Positions 1-9,074 of a DNA stretch of 64,000 nt are shown in pieces. Positions within the stretch are counted from its first letter, which is position 1, and every line of letters begins with the position of its first letter. A program made the position numbers and the translations under genes. The DNA is taken from NCBI RefSeq assembly GCF_000429905.1, contig NZ_KE386982.1, positions 277,134 to 341,133 on the forward strand. The letters are read 5' to 3'. The stretch comes from Desulfatibacillum aliphaticivorans DSM 15576 (GTDB lineage Bacteria > Desulfobacterota > Desulfobacteria > Desulfobacterales > Desulfatibacillaceae). The notes under the pieces are model-generated. The model saw only the letters and a program-made list of their open reading frames with translations. It searched no databases and was not told where the DNA came from.

Positions 1-193
1 AGGAGGCGATTCCGATGGGGATTTCGCCTTTTCCGGTGACCGACAGTTCACCGAACTGGCCGGCCTTGTACTGGAATTTTGCCTCGTCTTCAGGATTCAC
101 GTAGACGAATTTAAATGTCTTAAGGTTTCTGTCCTCAGTCTCGATAGTCGCTTTGTCTATCCGGACCGGGATTGGCAGATATGGATTTTGCAC
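1..193 (-). CDS. FlxA-like FAD/NAD(P)H oxidoreductase subunit, N-terminal part (cut by window edge)
   Basis: Only the first 64 codons lie in the window. I read a GTG start (complement of 191-193) after a purine-rich GGGGG ribosome site. The translation begins MQNPYLPIPVRIDK, then has a KTFKFVYVNPEDE segment and a YKAGQFGELS segment ending in IGIAS. This pattern (YxxGQFxxLS, then PIGIAS) is the FAD-binding start of ferredoxin-NADP reductase-like subunits such as FlxA, AsrB and the sulfhydrogenase gamma subunit. It starts 15 nt after the FlxC-like gene and is last in the HdrA-FlxDBC operon as far as the window shows. In FlxABCD-HdrABC systems this subunit takes electrons from NAD(P)H. The rest is outside the window, so the NAD site cannot be checked. 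Confidence 0.72.
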   Translation of the reverse strand, partial: MQNPYLPIPVRIDKATIETEDRNLKTFKFVYVNPEDEAKFQYKAGQFGELSVTGKGEIPIGIAS

Positions 194-208
194 CGTGTTA
201 ATCCCCCT

Positions 209-1264
209 TTATGCGCATTCTTTGCCGGGTTCAAACCGGTTCATCAGATCACAAACCCTGCGGATGTCTATGTTTACCGGGCACTGCTGGACGCATCTTC
301 CGCATCCTACGCAGGCGATCCCGTTCTCGTACTTGTCCACATAGTACTTCAGCTTGTGCATAAAGCGCTGGCGCACCCTGGCCGTTTTGTTGGGCCTGGG
401 GTTGTGGCCGGTGCCATGCTTAGTGAACAGGGCGGACATGCAGGTGTCCCAGTTGCGCATCCGGCAGCCGTCGGTTCCCTGAACCTCATCCTGGATGTCG
501 AAGCACCAGCATGTGGGGCAGAGGTAGGTACAGGTGCCGCAGTTGATGCACGCAAAGGCCACGTCTTCCCAGAAATCCGCGTCGTAGAGTTCGGTGGTGA
601 CCTTGTCGCCCAGCTTATCGGTTTCGATCTTGGACGTGATTTTTGCTTCTGCAGCCTTGGCGGCGTCGTCAATGGCGCCGGCTTCGGCCGATCCGTCCTG
701 GTCAAAACCCGCTTTGCCCACCAGGGCCTCGCCTTTCTCCGTCATCACTTTGGCCAGGTAGTAATCGCCCATGTCAGCCAGAAGCACGTCCGCGGAGGAA
801 TCGTCGAAAGGACCGGTTCCGGCGGAGGTGCAAAAGCAGGTGCTGCACGGGTTGTTGCAGGCCAGGGCGACGGTGGTAAGGGCGGCGCGGCGCTGCACCC
901 ACCAGGGATCCTGGTATTCGGGATTGTCGAAGTTGATGTTTACAAGGTCGATGGCCTTGACGTCGCAGGGCCTGATGCCCAGGATGGCCCGGGGGCTGTA
1001 ATCCTTGGGGATTTCCTTGTTCACATGATGATCGGGCTGGTTTTCATCCAGGGTGTACTCGAACATGGTCTCGCATTGGGGGTACACCACGGATTTGGGA
1101 GACATACGCGTATTCACGTAGTCCAAATCCGGCATCTGGCCCTTTTCCAAGGGCGCGAAGTTATGAAAAGCCCCCTGCTTGACCGGTCCGTACAGGCTGT
1201 AATCTCCGGAGAGCTTCCCTACGCCTGATTCCCAGTCTTTTTTATCAATTTTAATGACACGCAT
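209..1264 (-). CDS. FlxC-like / sulfhydrogenase beta-type 4Fe-4S dicluster protein
   Basis: A 351-residue soluble iron-sulfur protein. The N-terminal two thirds resemble the AsrA/HydB (sulfhydrogenase beta) fold, with the RAILGIRPCDVKAI segment typical of that group. A cysteine cluster (CNNPCSTCFC) lies in the middle. The C-terminal third carries two 4Fe-4S motifs, CINCGTCTYLCPTC and CVGCGRCVQQCPV. In Flx complexes this subunit relays electrons between the NAD(P)H flavoprotein (FlxA) and the MvhD/Hdr side. It lies 23 nt downstream of the FlxB-like gene and 15 nt upstream of the FlxA-like gene, so it is very likely co-transcribed. Family assignment to FlxC rather than AsrA rests on the operon context. 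Confidence 0.75.
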   Translation of the reverse strand: MRVIKIDKKDWESGVGKLSGDYSLYGPVKQGAFHNFAPLEKGQMPDLDYVNTRMSPKSVVYPQCETMFEYTLDENQPDHHVNKEIPKDYSPRAILGIRPCDVKAIDLVNINFDNPEYQDPWWVQRRAALTTVALACNNPCSTCFCTSAGTGPFDDSSADVLLADMGDYYLAKVMTEKGEALVGKAGFDQDGSAEAGAIDDAAKAAEAKITSKIETDKLGDKVTTELYDADFWEDVAFACINCGTCTYLCPTCWCFDIQDEVQGTDGCRMRNWDTCMSALFTKHGTGHNPRPNKTARVRQRFMHKLKYYVDKYENGIACVGCGRCVQQCPVNIDIRRVCDLMNRFEPGKECA

Positions 1265-1287
1265 ATGCTTGCCCCTTATTATCGAAT

Positions 1288-2235
1288 CTATTTGATAAAC
1301 TCATCCGGGTCCTCTGGACGGTAAGTATCCAGCGGAGGACGCACGTCCAGGCTCATGCCGGCTTCCCAGTCAAAGAGTTCCTTGCAGTCCTTTTCCAGTT
1401 TTTTGGTGAACTGGCGGACGGGAATGCCCACCGGGCAGGCTCGTTCGCAGGCGCCGCAGTCGGTGCAGCGGCCGGCGCAGTGGTAGGCCCTCAAAAAGTG
1501 GAATGTGCGGGTGTCCGTTTTGTCGACGCTTTTGCCGACCCACTGAGGCTGGCTTTCGTCCACAAAACAGGTGGGACAGTAGCACAAAGGACATGCATTC
1601 CGGCAGGCATAGCAACGGATGCATCCGTCAAGCAACTGCTCGAAGTGGTTCCAACGGGCCTCGGGGGCCATGGCTTCCACCGCCTTGACGTCTGCGTAAC
1701 GGTCTACATCGGTTTGTTCTTCCACCGGGTCGGCGATCACTTCATCAGAGATCACAGGATTTCTGTGAACGCAGATGGCGCAGTTGTCCTGGAGCATTTC
1801 CTGCTTGTCCAGAACCTCTTCGTACCCGTCGCCGGTTACCGTGATTTTTCCGTCAGCTTCGGAAACGGAAAGGATTTCCTTGCCCACGGCAAGACGGACT
1901 TTGCGGCGGTCAACCATGCCGGTGCAGGGAACGCCTATGATGTACAGTTGCTCCCTGGTGATTTGGTTTTCCACAATATGCGTGACGATGTTGCGGGAGT
2001 CGCATCCCTTCGCCACCACGCCAATTTTCTCCTTGCGCTTCGGCAAGTAGTTGGCCAGGTTCACCCCGCAACTGGAATCCCAGATGAGTGCGTCAACCTT
2101 GGCCGCATCCTTGACAAAACACGGCTCATTGATCAAAGGCATGGTTCCTTTCCTGAACCCAATGACCATGTCCACCGTGCCGTCATCAAGGAGTTTTTTG
2201 GCAATCCCCCTGATTTTCTCAGCATATTCTGACAT
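1288..2235 (-). CDS. FlxB-like / FrhB-type 4Fe-4S electron-transfer subunit
   Basis: A 315-residue protein. The N-terminal half (about 1-170) matches the coenzyme F420 hydrogenase/dehydrogenase beta (FrhB)-like fold, with segments GVVAKGCDSRNI and GVPCTGMVDRRKV. The C-terminal half has the cysteine-rich run CIRCYACRNACPLCYCPTC and a second 4Fe-4S motif CTDCGACERACPVGIP. It starts 1 nt after the stop of the upstream selenoprotein mvhD gene, so translational coupling is likely. Known FlxB proteins have the same two-part layout and sit between MvhD/FlxD and FlxC. The physiological electron partner cannot be read from the sequence. Confidence 0.74.
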   Translation of the reverse strand: MSEYAEKIRGIAKKLLDDGTVDMVIGFRKGTMPLINEPCFVKDAAKVDALIWDSSCGVNLANYLPKRKEKIGVVAKGCDSRNIVTHIVENQITREQLYIIGVPCTGMVDRRKVRLAVGKEILSVSEADGKITVTGDGYEEVLDKQEMLQDNCAICVHRNPVISDEVIADPVEEQTDVDRYADVKAVEAMAPEARWNHFEQLLDGCIRCYACRNACPLCYCPTCFVDESQPQWVGKSVDKTDTRTFHFLRAYHCAGRCTDCGACERACPVGIPVRQFTKKLEKDCKELFDWEAGMSLDVRPPLDTYRPEDPDEFIK

Positions 2236-2236
2236 C

Positions 2237-2668
2237 TCAGGCTACCTCAACCTTTTCCTTGATGAAATGTTTCGCTGGGCCTAGGGCGCGAACTTCCTCG
2301 GTGACGCGGGTGACCACGTCAACGAACTTGGTGGATTCCGCAGAGGAGATCCAGGAAAAATGAATTCTTCCGGGCTCAATCCCCATGTGCTCCAGCAGGT
2401 TTGTAAAAAGGGCGAATTTCCGACGTGCATAAAAATTACCTTCCAGGTAATGACATTCACCCGGATGTCACCCAGACACCCAGACGGCGTCCGCCCCTTT
2501 TCTAAAAGCTGCCAGCGCAAACTTCGGGCTCATTCTACCAGTGCACGGAATGCGAACCACACGGATGTTAGCTGGATATTGCATCCGGCTGACACCGGCC
2601 AAGTCCGCCGCACCGTAGCTGCACCAGTTGCATAAAAAAGCTACGATTTTGGGTTCCCAATCGGCCAT
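2237..2668 (-). CDS. mvhD: MvhD/FlxD family protein, selenoprotein (TGA at 2468-2470 read as Sec)
   Basis: Read through the in-frame TGA, this is a 143-residue MvhD/FlxD protein, the usual length for the family. Residues 1-66 give AFLCNWCSYGAADLAG and VRIPCTGRMSP. The TGA is codon 67, followed by HPGECHYLEGNFYARRKF, so it sits at the Cys of the family motif GCHPGxCHYxxGN. The remaining C-terminus (LLEHMGIEPGRIHFSWISS and on) is standard MvhD. The protein carries a 2Fe-2S cluster and passes electrons to HdrA. The gene lies between hdrA (61 nt upstream) and the FlxB-like gene (1 nt downstream). A stop-aware caller would see only a 66-residue fragment. Selenoprotein MvhD/FrhD forms are known in methanogens and Desulfobacterota. 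Confidence 0.92.
2435..2451 (-). promoter_or_regulatory. Candidate bacterial SECIS hairpin of mvhD
   Basis: On the coding strand the sequence ATTACC-TGGAA-GGTAAT forms a perfect 6-bp stem (7 bp if the loop-closing T-A pairs). It starts 16 nt after the TGA at 2468-2470. Bacterial SECIS elements lie inside the reading frame just 3' of the UGA at about this distance and present a guanine in the apical loop, as here (GG in the loop). Confidence 0.7.
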
Positions 2669-2729
2669 GCGTTATCTCCTTTTAAGTCTGTATAAGTCGG
2701 GGCCTAAGCCCCGACCATAATATAAGTTG

Positions 2730-5700
2730 CTATAATGCGTCAATCATCGCGAGAATTTGGTTGTTGTCAAACCCGTTCAAGTGTATGGCCCCGCTTCTGC
2801 AGGAAGCCACGCACAGGCCGCAGCCTTTGCAAAGAACGGGATTGATGCTCGCCTTGCCCGCAAAAGGCCCTTCCGTGGTGAAGGAAGGCGCGGAATACGG
2901 ACACAACGACACGCACACGCCGCACTCGCTGCAATTGGCGGGCGAAGTGACGGCCACGGTTCCGCTGGTGAAAATTTTCTCCCTGGCCAACAGGGTCACG
3001 GCGCGGGACGCAGCCGCCTGGGCCTGGGCCACGGACTCGTCAATGGGCTTGGGATAGTGGGCCAGGCCGCACAGGAATACGCCGTCAGTGGCGAATTCCG
3101 AAGGTCCGAGCTTGGCGTGGCGTTCCACGTAATATCCCGTGTCATTGAGCGGAACCTTGTAAAACTGGGCCATCTTGCTGTTGTCAGGAGGCGTGATGGC
3201 CGTCGCCAAAGTCAAGGCGTCCAGGGGGATCTCCACGTTTTGCTGCAGCACGTGGTCCTTGACCTGAACCGTCAAATTCCCATCGTTTACGCTAACTATG
3301 GGCTTGTTGTCAACGCTGTATCTGATAAACAGCACTCCGGCTTCCCGGGCTTTCTTGTACAAAAGCTCTCTTTCGCCGTATGTGCGGATGTCCCGATACA
3401 GGATGTAAACGTTCGCGTCCGGGTTTCTTTCCTTCAGGGCGATGGCGCTGTCCACGGAGTGGGTGCAGCACACGCGGCTGCAGTAGGGACGCCCAGGCTC
3501 GCGGGATCCGACGCACTGGATGAAAGCTGCGGATTGGATTTTGTCCAGGGCCGGGTCGTTCTCCTTGAACAGCTTGTCCATTTCCAGGCTGGTCCTGACC
3601 CGCTCGTCCTGTCCGTACAGGTACTCGGTGGGTTTGGATTCATCAGCGCCGGTGGCCACGATGGCCACGCCGTATTCCAGGGATGTTTCCTTGTCCTTGC
3701 CCTTGAGGGTGGAAGTGAAGTTGCCCACGAAGCCGTCTACGCTGGCCAGTTCGGTTTCCATGTAGACGGTGATGTTCTCGTTATCTTCCACTTCCTTGAT
3801 CATCTTGGCCACATTCTCCTGAATGTCCTCGCCCTTCCAGGTTTTGTGCAGGGCCAGAGCCTTGCCGCCCAGTTGGGAGGACTTTTCAATCAAATGCGTG
3901 GGATAGCCCTGCTTGGCCAGGCCCAGGGCCGCGGCCATGCCGGCCACGCCGCCGCCGATGACCAGTCCGTTGGGATTGACCGAAAGTTCGGCCTCGGCCA
4001 GGGGAGCGATGAGCGCGGCCTTTTGCACGGCCATGCGCACCAGGTCCCTGGCTTTTTCCGTGGCCAGGTCGGGCGTTGCTTTATGAACCCAGGAATCGTG
4101 ATTCCTGATATTGGTCATTTCAAACAGGTACTTGTTCAAACCTGCGTTGATCAGGGTTTCCTGGAACAGGGGTTCGTGGGTCTTGGGCGTACAGGCCGCC
4201 ACCACGATGCGGTTCAGGTTCTTTTCCCTGATCAGCTCCGCCATGCCGTCCTGGGTGTCCTGGGAGCAGGAGTACAGGTTCTCGGAGGCGTATTCCACAA
4301 AAGGCAATGTCTTGGCGTATTCCACCACCGAGGGCACGTCCACGACGCCGGCGATGTTGATGCCGCACTTACAGACGAACACGCCGATCCTGGGCGGCTC
4401 GCCCTTGATGGCCTTTTCTTCCATTTTCTCCTTGGACTTGGTGCAGGTATTCCTGGCGGAAGCCAGTACCTGACCGGCGCAGGAAGCCGCCGCGCTGGAG
4501 TCCACAACCGCCTGGGGAATGTCCTTGGGGCCTGCAAAGGCGCCGCAGACGTAAATACCTTCCCGGGAAGTGGCTACAGGGCTGAAGCTGTCCGTATCGG
4601 CGAACCGGTTGGGGCCCAGGTTCACATCCAGCTTGCCGGCCAGTTCCACCAGCTCCGGAGAGATGTCCAGGCCCACGGAAAGGACGACCATGTGGAATTT
4701 TTCCACTTTGATCTTGCCGTCTTCCGTCACATACCGCATTTCCAGATCCTTGGTTTCAGGATCCTCCGTGATGGTATGAACCCGGCTTCTCACGAAACGG
4801 ACTCCCGCCTTGTTGCGGGCGTTGTCGTAAAAAGTCTCAAAGTCCTTTCCATGGGTTCTCATGTCCATGAAAAAGATGGAGGCGTCCAGGCTGTCCCCCT
4901 GGTGCTCCTTGGCGATGACCGCCTCCTTGATGGCGTACATGCAGCACACGGCGGAGCAGTATGGGTTGTCGCACTTGTTCATGTCCCGGGAGCCGATGCA
5001 CTGGAGCCACGCGATTTTGGTGGGCTCTTCCCCGTCCGAAGGCCTGGTCACATGCCCGTGCGTGGGACCGGAGGCCGAAAGAATGCGCTCGAATTCCAGG
5101 GAGGTGACCACATTCTTGTACTCGGAGTACTTGTAAGAGTCCAGGCCCTGGGGATCAAAAGGCTTGAAGCCGGGGGCCAGAACCACGGAACCAACTTCCA
5201 GGGTTACCTGCTCGGGTTTTTGGTCATAACGAATAGCCCCTGCAGGACACACCTTTTCGCAGTTTCCGCATTTATCCTTTTGGAGTTTGATGCAGTATCT
5301 GGCGTCAATGGCGTACTTCAGAGGAACCGCCTGGGCGTATTCCACGTAAATGGCTTTACGTTTGGAAAGCCCTGTATTGTAGTCGTCAGGAATCTTTTTG
5401 GGGCATTTTTCAGCGCATGCGCCGCAACCCACGCAAAGATCCTGATCCACATACCGCGGCTGTTTGGTGAGGTTAACGGAAAAATTCCCAACCTCGCCGG
5501 AAATGCTTTCAATTTCTGTTTTTGTCAACAATTCGATGTTCAGATGCCGGCCGACCTCGACCAGTTTGGGCGAGATAATTCACATCGCGCAATCGTTAGT
5601 GGGAAAGGTCTTATCCAATTGAGCCATCACACCGCCGATGGACGGCCCTTTCTCCACCAGGTACACATAATACCCGGACTCGGCAAGGTCGAGGGCCGAC

Positions 5701-5759
5701 TGCATGCCGGCTATACCCCCGCCCACTACCATTACTGAACCAATGACGTCTTTAGGCAT
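2730..5759 (-). CDS. hdrA: HdrA family FAD/iron-sulfur protein, selenoprotein (TGA at 5580-5582 read as Sec)
   Basis: The reading frame extends 76 codons upstream of the ORF caller's start, through one TGA, to an ATG at 5757-5759 with an AAGGAGAG ribosome site. The full protein is 1009 residues. Residues 10-20 give the dinucleotide-binding motif VVGGGIAGMQ. Sec is residue 60 in TNDCAM-U-IISPKLVEVGRH, where Cys-containing HdrA proteins have a conserved Cys. A 4Fe-4S motif follows at Cys109/112/115/119, then CGNCEKVCP. A second HdrA-like flavin half starts near residue 596 (VIGGGVAGM), and the C-terminus has CSECGVCVSLCP and CKGCGLCVASC clusters. HdrA is the flavin-based bifurcating subunit; here it heads an operon with MvhD/FlxD, FlxB, FlxC and FlxA but without its own HdrBC. 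Confidence 0.94.
5547..5564 (-). promoter_or_regulatory. Candidate bacterial SECIS hairpin of hdrA
   Basis: On the coding strand CTGGTC-GAGGTC-GGCCGG forms a 6-bp stem (with G-U pairs) and a six-base loop containing GGUC. It begins 15 nt after the TGA at 5580-5582. The same 18 bases occur after the TGA of the short hdrA at 9270-9287. Confidence 0.7.
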
Positions 5760-6347
5760 GGATACTCTCTCCTTAAAGGTTATTTATTAAAAGGTATGTT
5801 CATATGGAAGACGGAAAACACGCAGCCTGACGCCCGGCCCGGAACCGGGGGCGCCGAATCGTTCGCAGGCCCCTCCCTCATGCCGCCAACCGCTTGTAAA
5901 CATTCAATGTTTTGCTTTTTTAAAAAATCGTCTCCAGGATTTCTTACAAAACGTAGGAAAAGTTACAGATTAGCAATACGATTGTCAACGAAAATCGGTT
6001 TTGAGGGCCTTTGAGGCCCCTCCACTTTCTTAAGAAAATGGGCCTCTTGGAACAGGGCGGGTTCAGAATAACATTTAATTGCATGATGGGGCGCCTAAAG
6101 CCCAAATATGTGTAACGGCCATTAAAACACCCCATGAAAAAAAAGGCGTGACATGGAAGGCGAATTATGACATATTCCACCCTTTCATCAACCGGTTTTC
6201 CGCCGCTCGTGAAAATCGATTTCTGAAAAGGCTTGAACTCAGGTTGAATTGTTGACTAAGCTGCTGGGAGTAAGGCTTTCCGGCCTTAGCTGAATAATAT
6301 GGACCCTCGTTAATTTCGGGGGCTGGTTACGGGAAAAAGGAGAAAGC
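5760..6347. other. 588-bp divergent intergenic region between the two Hdr operons
   Basis: No credible gene is seen here. It must hold both promoters. The hdrA ribosome site lies at the left edge and the HdrE/C ribosome site (AAGGAG) at the right edge. A small hairpin TAAGGC-TTTCCG-GCCTTA lies near 6270-6288, inside the likely leader of the rightward operon. I found no convincing sigma-70 or sigma-54 promoter. Confidence 0.5.
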
Positions 6348-8111
6348 ATGTTATTCGGTGACAAACTGCTTACCGTGATATTCTACGCCTCGTTGGCTGT
6401 GTTTGTCTTGGGTACTCTTTATAAGGTCTACGGGTGGTTTAAAGCGAAGGTCGGCGCTCAGGCGCCGGACGCTGCTCCCGGAGAACGAATGGGCGCCGCT
6501 TTCAAGGGCGTTGTGGGAATGATTTTCAGTAAAAAGCTGTTCACCTTTCTGGAAGCTCTTGTCCTGGATGTGATTTTGGGCCGGCGTCAGTTCCAGGTGG
6601 ACAAAATGCGTTGGATCATGCACTCCATGATCTTGTGGGGCTTCACCTTGCTGGTGATCTTCCATGCCTTTGGAAATCTGGTCAATCCCTGGTTTGTGGG
6701 AGAGTATTACTCCACCCTCAATCCGTTCTGGGTGCTTAGGGATGTCTTCGCGGTCATGGTGTTCGTAGGGATCATCCTGGCCATCGTACGCCGCGTCGCC
6801 AAAAAGAGCCCTCGCCTCAGTTCCAGCCCCATGGACATTTACGCCATTATAATAGTTACCGTGATCATGTGCTCCGGCGTTTTGTATCAGGCCGCTCAGA
6901 TGACTTCCTATTCCATGTTTGTGGAAATGGTGGAGGATTGGGCCGGCTTGGACATGATGGACGACGAAGAGGATGTCCAGGCCATCGAGGCTTTCTGGGT
7001 AGCCAATTACGGTTTGGTTTCCCCCAATATTGAGGAGCCGGACCCGGACATGGTGGAAATGGGAATCGACGCCAATGACAGCTATTGCGCGTCCTGCCAT
7101 ACCGCTTCCCCTAAAGCCTTTCTGAGCTACGGCTTCGCCAAGATGCTCAGCCCCATGGCCGGCGTCTTGGACGGCTCCCGCAATGCTCTGAAATACCTGC
7201 ATTTGCTGGCTTGCTTCCTGGGCTTGGCTTATTTGCCTTTCTCCAAGATGTTCCATCTGGTTTCCACGCCCATCAGCCTGATCGCCAGCCGCGTGATGGA
7301 CGAGAATTCCCTGCCCGAGAACATCGCCACCAGGCAGGCCATGGAATTGGACGCCTGCGTCCATTGCTGCACATGCAGCAACACCTGTTCCGCCATGATG
7401 GCCAGCGTGACTTCCGGCAACAAGCTGGTGCTGCCTTCCGAAAAGATGCAGAGCCTCAAGAAATTGGCCAACGGCGGCGAGCTTAACGCTGATGAACTGG
7501 AAGCCGTGAGCTACGGCGTATATATGTGCACCAACTGCAACCGCTGCACCGCGGTCTGTCCATCGGGCATCATTCTTAAGGACCTGTGGATGTCCATTCG
7601 CGAATCCCTGATTCAGAAGCAAAAGGCCCAGCCCATGGTTCTGACGCCTTTGTCTTTCTTCCGCGGCTACAACCGCGCCAGGATCGCCCCGGAAACCTAC
7701 GGCGCCCCGGCTCAAAAAGCCCAGGAAGCCGTGGCCGGCAAGTTCGAGCAACTGGCCGCCAAGGACGCCTCCATAGACATCACCCAGGCGTCTTCCGCAG
7801 AGGCCAACCCCATGTTTGCCTATTGCTTCGGGTGCCAGACCTGCACCACGGTTTGTCCTGTGGTGGGCAGCTTTGAGAATCCCGAAGAGGAACTGGGTTT
7901 GGTCCCCCATCAGATCATGTGCTCCCTGGCCATGGGCCTGGAGGAAATGGCTTCCGGCTCCAAGATGATCTGGGACTGCCTGACCTGCTACCAGTGTCAG
8001 GAGCATTGCCCTCAAAAGGTTCCGGTTGCGGACATCCTTTACGATCTCAAGAATATGGCCGCAGCCCGGGTGCTGCCCGAAAAGCAGACCGAGAGCAGGA
8101 AGACCAAGTAG
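6348..8111 (+). CDS. Membrane HdrE/HdrC-like fusion protein with a CxxCH motif
   Basis: 587 residues. The N-terminal half has five hydrophobic segments (about 7-30, 88-115, 126-150, 163-185, 282-305) with His residues in or near several of them, like the b-haem membrane subunits DsrM/HdrE/NarI. The long loop between helices 4 and 5 holds CASCH (247-251), a possible haem c site on the outer face if the C-terminus is cytoplasmic. The soluble half has two tandem HdrC-like pairs of 4Fe-4S motifs: CVHCCTCSNTC (337) with CTNCNRCTAVCP (394), and CFGCQTCTTVCP (493) with CLTCYQCQEHCP (544). It is followed by HdrB, short HdrA and NuoE genes, so it probably anchors an Hdr complex to the membrane and could exchange electrons with menaquinone or a periplasmic cytochrome. 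Function is inferred. Confidence 0.82.
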   Translation: MLFGDKLLTVIFYASLAVFVLGTLYKVYGWFKAKVGAQAPDAAPGERMGAAFKGVVGMIFSKKLFTFLEALVLDVILGRRQFQVDKMRWIMHSMILWGFTLLVIFHAFGNLVNPWFVGEYYSTLNPFWVLRDVFAVMVFVGIILAIVRRVAKKSPRLSSSPMDIYAIIIVTVIMCSGVLYQAAQMTSYSMFVEMVEDWAGLDMMDDEEDVQAIEAFWVANYGLVSPNIEEPDPDMVEMGIDANDSYCASCHTASPKAFLSYGFAKMLSPMAGVLDGSRNALKYLHLLACFLGLAYLPFSKMFHLVSTPISLIASRVMDENSLPENIATRQAMELDACVHCCTCSNTCSAMMASVTSGNKLVLPSEKMQSLKKLANGGELNADELEAVSYGVYMCTNCNRCTAVCPSGIILKDLWMSIRESLIQKQKAQPMVLTPLSFFRGYNRARIAPETYGAPAQKAQEAVAGKFEQLAAKDASIDITQASSAEANPMFAYCFGCQTCTTVCPVVGSFENPEEELGLVPHQIMCSLAMGLEEMASGSKMIWDCLTCYQCQEHCPQKVPVADILYDLKNMAAARVLPEKQTESRKTK

Positions 8112-8189
8112 CATCAGGGCTTCCCGGGCGGACTCCGCCCGTATAGATAAAAGTTATTACGAACAACCAGGCAAAATAGGACATAGATT

Positions 8190-9059
8190 ATGAACTACGC
8201 ATTGTTCTTGGGATGCAATATTCCGGCGCGGGTCCCCCAATACGATCAGGCGGCTCGTGCAGTGCTGAACAGACTGGGCGTCGAGGTTCTGGATATACCG
8301 GATTTCAATTGCTGCGGATATCCCATGCGGGACACGGATTCTCAGGCCTTTTTGCTTTCCTCGGCCCGGAACCTGGCTTTGGCCGAACAGTCGGGCTTGG
8401 ATATGATGGTGCTGTGCAAATGCTGCTTTGGCGCCCTCAAGGCCGCAAGCTACGCATTGGCGCAGGACTCGGCCCTTAAAAATGAAATCAACGCCTTGCT
8501 GGAGCCGGAAAAACTGTCTTACCAGGGGAACGTGAAAGTAAAGCACTTCTTTTCCGTGCTCAAAGACTCCGTGGGCCTTGACGAAGTGAAAAAGACGGTG
8601 GAACGGCCTTTCCAGGGCCTGCGCATAGCAACCCATTACGGGTGTCACGCCCTGCGCCCCAGTTCCATCACGGAATTTGACGACCCCGTCAATCCCAGTT
8701 TGTTCGATAAACTGGTGGAGGCCACCGGCGCCGAAAGCGTGGATTGGGCGGAAAAAACCGATTGCTGCGGCGCTCCGCTCATGGGCGCTAACGATGAGTT
8801 GTCCCTGAAGATCACCGGGAAAAAGCTCAAGGGCGCACGCAAGGCGGGAGCCCACTTTTTGTGCGTAGGCTGCCCCTATTGCCATATGCAATTTGACACG
8901 GTGCAGGCTTCCTTTATAAAATCGGAGCCGGGCAAAGGACCGATGGCGTCCATCCTGTATCCCCAACTCCTGGGCCTGTCCATGGGAATTGACGCCGAGG
9001 ACCTGGGGTTGGATAATAATTGTTTGGACATCAGCAGCATCAAGCTGTTTCTAAAATAA
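8190..9059 (+). CDS. hdrB: HdrB family subunit (CCG-domain protein)
   Basis: 289 residues, normal for HdrB. It has two CCG domains: the first with FLGCNIPAR near residue 8 and FNCCGYPMR at 40-46, the second with DCCGAPLMG at 191 and CVGCPYCHMQFD around 225-236. HdrB holds the non-cubane 4Fe-4S clusters that cleave a disulfide in methanogens; in sulfate reducers the substrate is uncertain (DsrC-like or another thiol). It lies 78 nt after the HdrE/C fusion and 15 nt before the short Sec-HdrA, in a clear operon. The HdrC partner is most likely the C-terminal HdrC-like half of the preceding protein. Confidence 0.9.
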   Translation: MNYALFLGCNIPARVPQYDQAARAVLNRLGVEVLDIPDFNCCGYPMRDTDSQAFLLSSARNLALAEQSGLDMMVLCKCCFGALKAASYALAQDSALKNEINALLEPEKLSYQGNVKVKHFFSVLKDSVGLDEVKKTVERPFQGLRIATHYGCHALRPSSITEFDDPVNPSLFDKLVEATGAESVDWAEKTDCCGAPLMGANDELSLKITGKKLKGARKAGAHFLCVGCPYCHMQFDTVQASFIKSEPGKGPMASILYPQLLGLSMGIDAEDLGLDNNCLDISSIKLFLK

Positions 9060-9074
9060 GTAAAGGAGAAAACG

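Noticed and set aside
2757..5738. 993-codon ORF opposite hdrA
   Set aside because: It is the antisense shadow of a well-supported iron-sulfur gene, with His/Gly/Val-rich composition. Similar long antisense frames over other genes were left out for the same reason.
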